From Bacteroidales bacterium UBA1736 (lineage in GTDB: Bacteria > Bacteroidota > Bacteroidia > Bacteroidales > UBA932), in contig DCIC01000109.1 of NCBI GenBank assembly GCA_002315825.1, positions 1-5,646 on the forward strand: a DNA stretch of 5,646 bases, written 5' to 3'. Shown here one piece after another: positions 1 to 5,646 of this stretch. Position 1 is the stretch's first letter; every line of letters begins with the position of its first letter. The notes beneath the pieces were generated by a model. That model searched no databases. It was not told the DNA's origin and was given only the letters and a program-made list of their open reading frames with translations. The position numbers were made by a program, and so were the translations under genes.

Positions 1-7
1 AGCGCCG

Positions 8-1147
8 TTATTTGAAGAGTTTCTGGGAGAAAATGGTGAGATAAGTTCTCCAGTTTTTCCAGATGTGGCCTCCGTCTGACTCATAATACTCGCAGGGATA
101 ACCCTTCTCGTTGCAATAGTCGCGCAGTGCCGAAGCGGATACTTTCACCCCGTCAGCGCTTCCAACTGCAATCCAGTAGAGTTTGGGTTTGGCTGCGAAG
201 AGAGCTGCCAGCTCTTTCTCGTTTTCAGGACCGCTGCCGGCTCCGGAGAACATTCCTACGTATCCGAATGTGCCGGGATAGCGGCGCGAAAGTGCGAAAG
301 AGTGGCGTCCGCCCATTGACAGACCTGCAACTGCGGTATTGTACTGCCCCTTCTTTACGCGGTATGTTTCTTCGATGAATTTCTTGATGCAGGGAAATTC
401 GTCCTCCATAGGTTTTGTCTCCTGGTCGCGGCTGTTTGCCATTGTGGGCTGGAACATATTGATTTCTGTTGCTTCCGGAGCTGAGGCATTGCGTACAACT
501 CCGTTCGGCATCACGACAATCATTGGTACAGCCTTTCCTTCTGCGATGAGATTATCCATTATCTGGATGGTACGGCCCAGCTCGGACCAGGCATTCTCAT
601 CACCACCGGAGCCGTGTAGCAGGTAGAGTACGGGATATTTATCTTTGCTCTTCTCGTATCCTGCAGGGAGATAAACGGTTACTCTTCTGTCAAATCCTGC
701 GTTCGAACTATTGTACCAAATCTTTGTGACTGTCCCGTGGGGTACATCATTATTCATATAATAATGACCTGCATCACCGGGTTCTGCACTCATAGTGAAG
801 ATATTGGTCCAGGTAGCAATGTCGCGGTTCTGGTATATGTTTGAAGGATCCATTGTGCGTTTACCGTTGACGATGAAGCTGTATGAATAAAGCTCTCCTT
901 TCAAAGGCTCACTGGTGTAAGTCCATACGCCATCTTTTCCTTCTGTCATATCGACAGGCGTCCTGGGCTCGAGGAAATCGCCTGAAAGCTTGACTGTCAC
1001 TGCCTTTGGATTGACGTAGCGGAATGTGACGGTGTTGTCCGGATTGATCTCGGGAGATACTATGCCGGTGCCGGGGCCGAGGGCTTGTTGTGCAAAAGCC
1101 GACAGGGCAAATAATGTACAAGAAATTGTGATTAATGCTTTTTTCAT
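8..1147 (-). CDS. Secreted CE1-type esterase with N-terminal Ig-like (CBM48/E-set) domain
   Basis: This is a predicted exported alpha/beta-hydrolase esterase of 379 aa, of the putative esterase (esterase D/CE1, PF00756) type. Relatives include feruloyl and acetyl-xylan esterases, which remove acyl or feruloyl groups from plant polysaccharides. Residues 1-19 form a signal peptide I type leader ending Ala-Phe-Ala, with Gln-Gln after the cut. Residues about 30-120 look like the E-set/CBM48-like domain that precedes such esterases (GDFLEP, DGVWTYT, YSFIVNG). The hydrolase domain runs from about 137 to the end. It has an oxyanion-type loop LLHGSGGDENAW (176-187), the nucleophile elbow GLSMGG with Ser277, a probable acid Asp332 in GSADG, and His361 in SDGGHIWKNW. 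An in-frame ATG at 1177 would add ten residues. I chose the ATG at 1147 because it starts a canonical MKK leader and because a -7 promoter match lies over the upstream ATG. The length is normal and the catalytic triad is complete. The ester substrate is not readable from sequence. Confidence 0.9.
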   Translation of the reverse strand: MKKALITISCTLFALSAFAQQALGPGTGIVSPEINPDNTVTFRYVNPKAVTVKLSGDFLEPRTPVDMTEGKDGVWTYTSEPLKGELYSYSFIVNGKRTMDPSNIYQNRDIATWTNIFTMSAEPGDAGHYYMNNDVPHGTVTKIWYNSSNAGFDRRVTVYLPAGYEKSKDKYPVLYLLHGSGGDENAWSELGRTIQIMDNLIAEGKAVPMIVVMPNGVVRNASAPEATEINMFQPTMANSRDQETKPMEDEFPCIKKFIEETYRVKKGQYNTAVAGLSMGGRHSFALSRRYPGTFGYVGMFSGAGSGPENEKELAALFAAKPKLYWIAVGSADGVKVSASALRDYCNEKGYPCEYYESDGGHIWKNWRTYLTIFSQKLFK

Positions 1148-1162
1148 TTTTATGGCTATTAA

Positions 1163-1196
1163 TTTGTGCTGATACAAAATTAATATTATAATTTTC
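1163..1196 (+). promoter_or_regulatory. Candidate promoter for the four-gene plus-strand run
   Basis: A TTTG at 1163-1166 (possible -33 element) is followed after 22 bp by TAATTTTC at 1189-1196, which matches the -7 consensus TAnnTTTG at all positions except the last. The spacing is slightly longer than usual. It would place transcription start shortly before the ATG at 1215. A perfect -7 match, TATTTTTG at 1203-1210, also exists, but it sits so close to the start codon that it would need an essentially leaderless transcript. Confidence 0.3.
1175..1182 (-). promoter_or_regulatory. Candidate Bacteroides-type -7 box for the esterase gene
   Basis: Read on the minus strand this is TAATTTTG, a full match to the Bacteroidota -7 consensus TAnnTTTG. 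It lies 27 bp upstream of the ATG at 1147 and would give a short AT-rich leader of roughly 20 nt. No convincing TTTG -33 element is present 19-21 bp further upstream. The region is so AT-rich that a chance match is possible. Confidence 0.4.
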
Positions 1197-1214
1197 TTTT
1201 TGTATTTTTGTTAA

Positions 1215-1979
1215 ATGAAAACAATAATATCTCTTGCCTTGACTTTGTCAATGGCTTTTTTATCATCGGCGTGTATTCAGAAATCAAACGAAGCTGATAA
1301 TGCCGGTAGTGAATCGACAGAAAATACTGAAGCGACAATGACTGTTAAAAAAATCAATGGAACACCTGTGAACCCACAGGATGTGCCCGCCGTTATGGCT
1401 GCGAATTCAATTGTTTATACACCGATTGATGTTGTCAATTGGAATGAATTTCCTTATGCTCCCAAGGCTGAAGTGGCTCTGGCCTATACTGAAGATGCAT
1501 TGTTGATCCACTATAAGGTCAATGAGGATGATGTTATCGGTACCGTTACGCAGGATCACGGAACAGTATGGCTGGACAGTTGCGTGGAGACATTTTTTCG
1601 TCCGTTTGCTGATGGAGGCTATTATAACCTTGAGTGCAACTGCCTGGGAACTATGCTAATAGCCTATGGTAAGGATCGCTATGACCGCGAGCCTGCCGAT
1701 GCTGGGACTATGGCGGGCGTGAAAAGGTGGGCATCCCTCGGACGTGAGGCGTTTGGCGAGAAATTGGAGAATACTTCTTGGGAAATAGCGCTGATTGTTC
1801 CTTTTTCAACATTCTTCAAGGATGAGATCAAGACTCTTGAGGGTATGGAATCTACGGTGAATTTTTATAAGTGCGGCGGTAAGGGGGAGTATGAACATTA
1901 TCTGACGTGGAGTCCTGTCGGCGTTGAGAAACCTGACTACCACCAGTCTTCGTTCTTCGGCAAAATTTCATTCAAATGA
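1215..1979 (+). CDS. CBM9-like carbohydrate-binding lipoprotein
   Basis: This is a 254-aa predicted lipoprotein consisting of one CBM9-like beta-sandwich domain (carbohydrate-binding family 9-like, PF06452 type). Proteins of this kind bind sugars but have no known catalysis. The signal peptide ends in the lipobox Leu-Ser-Ser-Ala-Cys, with the lipidated Cys at residue 20. It is followed by a flexible linker rich in Ser, Glu, Asn and Thr (about 21-45). The domain fills residues about 65-254. It shows the family signature DSCVETFF (121-128, acidic residues Asp121 and Glu125), YYNLECNCLG (136-145), WEIALIVPF (189-197), NFYKC (216-220), TWSPV (231-235) and a terminal FFGKISF. Four cysteines in the domain (123, 141, 143, 220) could form disulfides in the periplasm. 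This is the first gene of the run, and its stop codon overlaps the start of the cyclotransferase gene. The ligand is unknown. Family assignment is firm; the role in glycan capture is inferred. Confidence 0.87.
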   Translation: MKTIISLALTLSMAFLSSACIQKSNEADNAGSESTENTEATMTVKKINGTPVNPQDVPAVMAANSIVYTPIDVVNWNEFPYAPKAEVALAYTEDALLIHYKVNEDDVIGTVTQDHGTVWLDSCVETFFRPFADGGYYNLECNCLGTMLIAYGKDRYDREPADAGTMAGVKRWASLGREAFGEKLENTSWEIALIVPFSTFFKDEIKTLEGMESTVNFYKCGGKGEYEHYLTWSPVGVEKPDYHQSSFFGKISFK

Positions 1980-2737
1980 GACATTTCCCGGTCCTGACTT
2001 GCTCTATTTGCCTCCTTCTGGCATTGGCCCTGTCTTGTAAGGCCGGTGTCAAGAACTATAAGGTCAAGGTCGTGAAGGAATATTCTCACGATACTGGTGC
2101 ATATACTCAAGGCTTGTTTTTCAATGATGGGATTCTGTATGAAAGCACTGGACAATACTCTGAGTCATCGTTGCGTACCGTGGACCTTGCCAGCGGAAAC
2201 GTAGTGAAGAAAAAAGACTTTGCGGCCAAGTACTTCCTGGAAGGGTCCGTAATCCTTGGGGACAAGTTGTATATTCTGACTTGGACAAATAAGGTGGCTT
2301 TCGTGTATGATGCAAAGACCTTGGAGTATGTTCAGACATACTCATATCCCAGAGAAGGGTGGGGGCTTACGACGGATGGGAAATCATTGATAGCCTCGGA
2401 CGGGTCTTCGAAGATTTATTTTCTCGACCCTTCTTTCAAACTTCAGAAGACTATAAATGTGACAGCTGGCGACCGCCCTGTAAGACTTTTGAATGAGTTG
2501 GAATGGATCGACGGGAAGATCTGGGCCAATGTATATACCTCTGATTTGATAGTGATTATCAATCCTTCATCAGGAGAAGTGGAAGCCGCGGTGGATTGTA
2601 CCGGCCTTCTTCCTTCTTCGAAGAAGACTTCCAAGACAGATGTCTTGAATGGCATAGCCTATGATCCTGACAGTAAGAAGATATATCTTACAGGGAAATA
2701 TTGGCCGTCCTTGTATGAAGTTACTTTGGTGAAATAG
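1976..2737 (+). CDS. Glutaminyl-peptide cyclotransferase, beta-propeller type, lipoprotein
   Basis: This enzyme cyclises N-terminal glutamine of peptides and proteins to pyroglutamate with release of ammonia. The 253-aa protein belongs to the plant/bacterial five-bladed beta-propeller class (PF05096), not the zinc-dependent mammalian-type class. The leader ends Leu-Ala-Leu-Ser-Cys, making Cys21 the likely lipidated residue, so the enzyme should be membrane-anchored in the envelope. Family motifs run the whole length: YTQGL (43-47), ESTGQY (56-61), LEG (88-90, whose Glu89 probably is the catalytic glutamate of this class), LTW (101-103), EGWGL (127-131), SDGS (141-144), NELEW (173-177), WANVY (183-187), DVLNGIAYD (222-230) and TGKYWP (239-244). 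No blade appears missing and the length is usual. The start overlaps the upstream stop by 4 bp, and the stop codon touches the next ATG. Activity is inferred from motif completeness. Confidence 0.92.
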   Translation: MRHFPVLTCSICLLLALALSCKAGVKNYKVKVVKEYSHDTGAYTQGLFFNDGILYESTGQYSESSLRTVDLASGNVVKKKDFAAKYFLEGSVILGDKLYILTWTNKVAFVYDAKTLEYVQTYSYPREGWGLTTDGKSLIASDGSSKIYFLDPSFKLQKTINVTAGDRPVRLLNELEWIDGKIWANVYTSDLIVIINPSSGEVEAAVDCTGLLPSSKKTSKTDVLNGIAYDPDSKKIYLTGKYWPSLYEVTLVK

Positions 2738-3328
2738 ATGATAAAGAATATAATATTTGACTTTGGGGCTGTACTGGTCGACTGGAACCCGCACTACCTG
2801 TATGACCCGTATTTTGGAGATGTCGCGAAGACTGATTGGTTTTTGGCAAATGTATGTACAAAAGAGTGGAACCATCAGATGGATGCGGGATTGCCTTTTT
2901 CAGAAGGAATCGCACAGCTGGTATCGCGTTTTCCGGAATGGAGGGAGGCGATAGAGATGTTCCATTCCCGCTGGGGGGAGATGCTCTCCGGACCTCTTCC
3001 CGGGATGCTGGAATTTGTTCGAGAAACCAGAGATGCCGGGTATGGGATTTATGGCGTGACCAATTGGTCGGACGAGACATTAAGGTATATCGACTATGTG
3101 GTAAAAGAGATGGACGGTCTGGTGGTCTCAGGGCAAGAGAAAGTGGCAAAGCCGGATCCTGAGCTTTTCCGCAGATTGCTTGTGAAGTATGAGTTGAAAG
3201 CCGAAGAGTGCTTGTTTATTGATGATAATCAGGCAAATGTAGATGCTGCTGCATCGTTGGGTATCAGGAGTTACAGGTTTTTAAATCCCGAGCAGTTGAG
3301 GAAAGATATCCATTGTATTATGCTGTAA
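2738..3328 (+). CDS. HAD-superfamily phosphatase (subfamily IA-like, YihX type)
   Basis: This is a cytoplasmic haloacid dehalogenase-like hydrolase of 196 aa with no signal peptide. Motif I is IFDFGAVLVDW, with nucleophile Asp8. The position usually held by the second Asp of DxD is Gly10, as in the YihX/YigB-like branch that still contains phosphatases. An alpha-helical cap covers about 15-85. Motif II is VTNWS, with Thr108. Motif III is KVAKPDPELF, with Lys138 the likely catalytic lysine. Motif IV is LFIDDNQANVDAA, with Asp162 and Asp163. All four motifs are present, so the enzyme should be active. Characterised relatives act on sugar phosphates such as glucose 1-phosphate, but the substrate here cannot be read. 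The start is fixed by motif I lying immediately after the ATG, which itself directly follows the upstream TAG. It is the only non-exported product in the run, and possibly handles a sugar phosphate derived from imported sugar (inference). Confidence 0.9.
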   Translation: MIKNIIFDFGAVLVDWNPHYLYDPYFGDVAKTDWFLANVCTKEWNHQMDAGLPFSEGIAQLVSRFPEWREAIEMFHSRWGEMLSGPLPGMLEFVRETRDAGYGIYGVTNWSDETLRYIDYVVKEMDGLVVSGQEKVAKPDPELFRRLLVKYELKAEECLFIDDNQANVDAAASLGIRSYRFLNPEQLRKDIHCIML

Positions 3329-3331
3329 GTT

Positions 3332-5590
3332 ATGAAGCAAATTTCTCGAGCTTTACTATTTGTCCTTCTGACCTGCTCCTGCTCTGGGCCCGAACCTGCC
3401 GACTACGTCAACCCTTTCATAGGTTCAAGTACCAATTTGGAGTACGGTGAGGGCAAGACCTTCCCCGGTGCTACCACCCCCTGGGGAATGGTTCAGGTCA
3501 GTCCCAACACGATTGATGGCGGTGACAACGCCCCCGGATATAGTTGTGAGCACGAGACGATAGAGGGTTTCGCATTCACCCAGATGAGTGGCGTGGGCTG
3601 GTATGGTGACTTTGGCAATCTTCTCATAATGCCCACCACCGGCTCAGAAATGAAGCTTGTTGCAGGCAAGGAAGATGGTTCTATAAGCGGATGGAGATCT
3701 CGGTTTGACAAGAAAAGCGAAACCGCGAAAGCCGGCTATTACAGCGCACTTCTCACGGATTACGATATTCTGGCGGAATGTACCGCTGCCCCTCACGGAG
3801 GGGTGCTCCGGTTTACCTTCCCCGAGACCGACAATGCTCGCATCCAGATAGACTTCGCGCGAAGAGTTGCGGGTTGTTCCAAGACTCAGTATGTTAAAGT
3901 TGTGGATGACCACACTCTCGAAGGATGGATGTACTGTCCCCCAGAATGCGGAGGCTGGGGAAATGGTGACGGCAACGCGGATTACACCCTGTATTTTCAC
4001 GTCGAATTCAGTAGACCGTTCTCTGATTACGGATTCTGGAGCGCCGACATACCTCTAGATTGGAAACGTAAGCGCGAAGAGGTTGTCAGTCCCGAATATC
4101 TCGCAAGAGTGGAGCAATCCTCTATTATCCGCGATGTCAAGGAAATCGAAGGTTCGCACCTCGGCTTCTATACACGGTTCTCTACCGGTGAGGGAGATCA
4201 AGTCATCGTCAGTGCTGGCATCTCTTATGTGGATATTGACGGCGCCCGCAAGAACTTCAAAGCAGACTTGGAAGGCAAATCTTTTGATAATGTGGCCTCC
4301 GAAGCGCGCAGGATGTGGAATGACGCTTTGGGTAAAATGAGTGTAAGCGGCGGTACAGAAGATGACAAAGTCATATTCTATACTGCCCTGTACCATACGA
4401 TGATTGACCCCAGATTGACCTCTGATGTGGACGGACGCTACATAGGCGGAGATGGCAATATTCATATATCGGACGGCAAATTCGAAAAAAGGACCATCTT
4501 TAGTGGATGGGACGTGTTCCGCAGCCAAATGCCGCTGATGACCCTGATATATCCCAACATCATCAATGATCAGATTAATTCTCTGATTACCATTGCGGAG
4601 GAATCCGGCAAGGAATATTTCGAGCGCTGGGAGATTGTAAACGCCTATTCAGGCTGTATGGTTGGTAATCCCGCCCTGCCTGTCATCGCCGATGCCTATG
4701 CCAAGGGTATAAGAACATTTGATGCCCAGAAAGCATTCCGTTACGGCGCCAACTCATCCGCGATTCTAGGAATTGATCCCGCTTTGGGATACAAACCGTG
4801 TGACATTTCTCAGACACTCGAATACGGGTATGCGGACTGGTGCTTGGGGCGTTTCGCCGAGATGCTTGGTAAGACGGAAGAAGCCGCATTCTACTATGCT
4901 AATGCGCAGGCGTACCGCCGCATCTTCGATCCTGAAAAGGGCTGGTTCAGACCAAGGAATGAAGACGGGAGCTGGTGCGAATGGACAGATAAAGGACGTC
5001 TGAATACACGCGGTTGTGTCGAGAGCAATGCATACCAGCAAGGCTGGTTTGTTCCCCACGATATCGACGGCTTGACTTCTCTTGTAGGAGGAAAGGATGC
5101 TGCCATCAAGGATCTGGTACGTTTTTTCGAACAGACCCCAGGGGATTTTCACTGGAATGATTATTACAACCACGCCAACGAACCGGTCCATTGGGTGCCA
5201 TTCATTTTCAATAGACTGGGCGAACCTCGCCTCACTCAGAAATGGACACGTGCTATATGCTCTGGAGCTTACCATAACAATATCAAGAACGGCCTTTGCG
5301 GTAATGATGACTGTGGACAGATGAGCGCGTGGTATGTCCTTGCCGCTTCCGGTATACACCCGGCCTGTCCCGGTGAGAACTCATATGAAATTACCTCACC
5401 TGTTTTTGATAGGATAGAAATGACTCTTCCCAGTGGGAAGACGTTTACAGTTATAGCCCACGACAACTCCCCTGAAAATATCTATATCGCAAAGGCGTCT
5501 TTGAATGGCAATCCACTAGACGGATGGCAGATAGATTACGACGAAATAATGGCAGGGTCAACCCTGGAACTTTGGATGACAGATAAATAA
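3332..5590 (+). CDS. GH92 family alpha-mannosidase, lipoprotein
   Basis: This is an exo-acting, calcium-dependent glycoside hydrolase family 92 enzyme of 752 aa, a normal length. GH92 members remove terminal alpha-mannose with inversion, commonly from N-glycans or yeast mannan. The leader ends Leu-Leu-Thr-Cys-Ser-Cys, so Cys15 or Cys17 is probably lipidated. The N-terminal beta-sandwich domain begins with VNPFIG (26-31) and continues through KTFPGATTPWGMVQVSP (42-58) and the GFAFTQMSGVGWYGDFG stretch (79-95). The (alpha/alpha)6-barrel catalytic domain follows from about 320. It contains FSGWDVFRSQMPL (390-402), GNPALPVIADAYAKG (445-459), VESNAYQQGWFVPHD (563-577, with Glu564 the likely general acid), NEPVHW (616-621) and GNDDCGQMSAWYV (657-669, the aspartate pair of the general-base loop). 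The familiar EGNAWQ motif is ESNAYQ here, which suggests a less typical subgroup. Linkage specificity is not assignable. Codons end in C more often than in the upstream genes. Confidence 0.93.
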   Translation: MKQISRALLFVLLTCSCSGPEPADYVNPFIGSSTNLEYGEGKTFPGATTPWGMVQVSPNTIDGGDNAPGYSCEHETIEGFAFTQMSGVGWYGDFGNLLIMPTTGSEMKLVAGKEDGSISGWRSRFDKKSETAKAGYYSALLTDYDILAECTAAPHGGVLRFTFPETDNARIQIDFARRVAGCSKTQYVKVVDDHTLEGWMYCPPECGGWGNGDGNADYTLYFHVEFSRPFSDYGFWSADIPLDWKRKREEVVSPEYLARVEQSSIIRDVKEIEGSHLGFYTRFSTGEGDQVIVSAGISYVDIDGARKNFKADLEGKSFDNVASEARRMWNDALGKMSVSGGTEDDKVIFYTALYHTMIDPRLTSDVDGRYIGGDGNIHISDGKFEKRTIFSGWDVFRSQMPLMTLIYPNIINDQINSLITIAEESGKEYFERWEIVNAYSGCMVGNPALPVIADAYAKGIRTFDAQKAFRYGANSSAILGIDPALGYKPCDISQTLEYGYADWCLGRFAEMLGKTEEAAFYYANAQAYRRIFDPEKGWFRPRNEDGSWCEWTDKGRLNTRGCVESNAYQQGWFVPHDIDGLTSLVGGKDAAIKDLVRFFEQTPGDFHWNDYYNHANEPVHWVPFIFNRLGEPRLTQKWTRAICSGAYHNNIKNGLCGNDDCGQMSAWYVLAASGIHPACPGENSYEITSPVFDRIEMTLPSGKTFTVIAHDNSPENIYIAKASLNGNPLDGWQIDYDEIMAGSTLELWMTDK

Positions 5591-5646
5591 CACCGGATAT
5601 AGGTATTTGAAAGTATAGGATTATTAATTTTATCAAAATATCATTA
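5591..5646. other. Non-coding tail after the mannosidase gene
   Basis: This 56-bp AT-rich segment lies after the GH92 stop. I see no stem-loop with a T tract, no complete promoter pair and no start of a further gene. It may be the beginning of a longer intergenic region that continues past the window. Confidence 0.5.

Larger units (their letters stand above)
1215..5590 (+). other. Predicted four-gene operon
   Basis: Four same-strand genes are packed without usable intergenic space. The first two overlap by 4 bp (ATGA at 1976-1979), the second and third abut directly (TAG then ATG at 2735-2740), and the third and fourth are 3 bp apart. No terminator-like hairpin lies between them. Co-transcription is therefore very likely, and translational coupling is likely at 1976-1979 because no Shine-Dalgarno sequence is evident. 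The set encodes three predicted lipoproteins and one cytoplasmic enzyme. Confidence 0.85.

Noticed and set aside
1148..1177. Ten-codon N-terminal extension of the esterase from the ATG at 1177
   Set aside because: It would put extra polar residues before a canonical MKK signal peptide, and its start codon overlaps the candidate -7 box at 1175-1182.
2721..3149. Open frame of 142 codons on the minus strand across the cyclotransferase/HAD junction
   Set aside because: Its translation is low-complexity, rich in Ser, Pro and Arg, and it overlaps two well-supported genes. Both plus-strand products have complete family motifs there.
4055..4528. Open frame of 157 codons on the minus strand inside the mannosidase gene
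   Set aside because: It is antisense to continuous GH92 coding sequence, with no recognisable domain and no start context.
4766..5359. Open frame of 197 codons on the minus strand inside the mannosidase gene
   Set aside because: It lies wholly antisense to conserved GH92 catalytic motifs, its translation resembles no family I know, and it lacks a credible leader or promoter. It is a shadow of the GC-richer coding strand.
5604..5632. Possible promoter after the mannosidase gene (TTTG at 5606-5609, TAATTTTA at 5625-5632)
   Set aside because: The spacer is only 15 bp, the -7 box has a mismatch at its last base, and no downstream gene is visible in the window.
5591..5646. Rho-independent terminator for the four-gene run
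   Set aside because: No stem of useful length followed by a T tract could be found in these 56 bases. The terminator, if any, lies beyond the window.
1..5646. CRISPR array, tRNA/rRNA genes, insertion-sequence ends, toxin-antitoxin or defence genes
   Set aside because: No spaced direct repeats, cloverleaf-like segments, transposase motifs or terminal inverted repeats were seen. Coding density is nearly complete and all genes fit known enzyme or binding families.

Overview
The window reads as a piece of a Bacteroidales genome (Bacteroidota, gut or host-associated type). The reasons are the protein families present (a GH92 mannosidase, a lipoprotein with a CBM9-like domain, a CE1-type esterase with an N-terminal Ig-like domain), three lipoprotein signal peptides, weak or absent Shine-Dalgarno sequences, and AT-rich intergenic DNA with matches to the Bacteroides -7 box TAnnTTTG. 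Genus cannot be fixed from the sequence alone.

Layout: a single esterase gene occupies 8-1147 on the minus strand. A 67-bp AT-rich divergent intergenic region (1148-1214) separates it from a run of four plus-strand genes: a CBM9-like lipoprotein (1215-1979), a five-bladed beta-propeller glutaminyl-peptide cyclotransferase (1976-2737), a HAD-family phosphatase (2738-3328) and a GH92 alpha-mannosidase (3332-5590). The four genes are joined by a 4-bp overlap, direct abutment and a 3-bp gap, so they very probably form one transcript. The last 56 bases hold no recognisable gene or terminator.

Working together (inference): the esterase, CBM9-like protein and mannosidase look like exported glycan-handling proteins. 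They would remove ester groups, bind a carbohydrate and trim terminal alpha-mannose. The HAD enzyme is cytoplasmic and could dephosphorylate a sugar phosphate. The cyclotransferase would act in the cell envelope, converting N-terminal Gln of exported proteins to pyroglutamate. The divergent esterase is itself predicted to expose an N-terminal Gln after signal peptidase I cleavage. No SusC/SusD pair, sigma/anti-sigma pair or hybrid two-component regulator is visible, so this is not a complete polysaccharide utilisation locus within the window. There is no CRISPR array, tRNA, rRNA, insertion sequence or phage-like gene. All five genes belong to known families; the unusual part is their combination.
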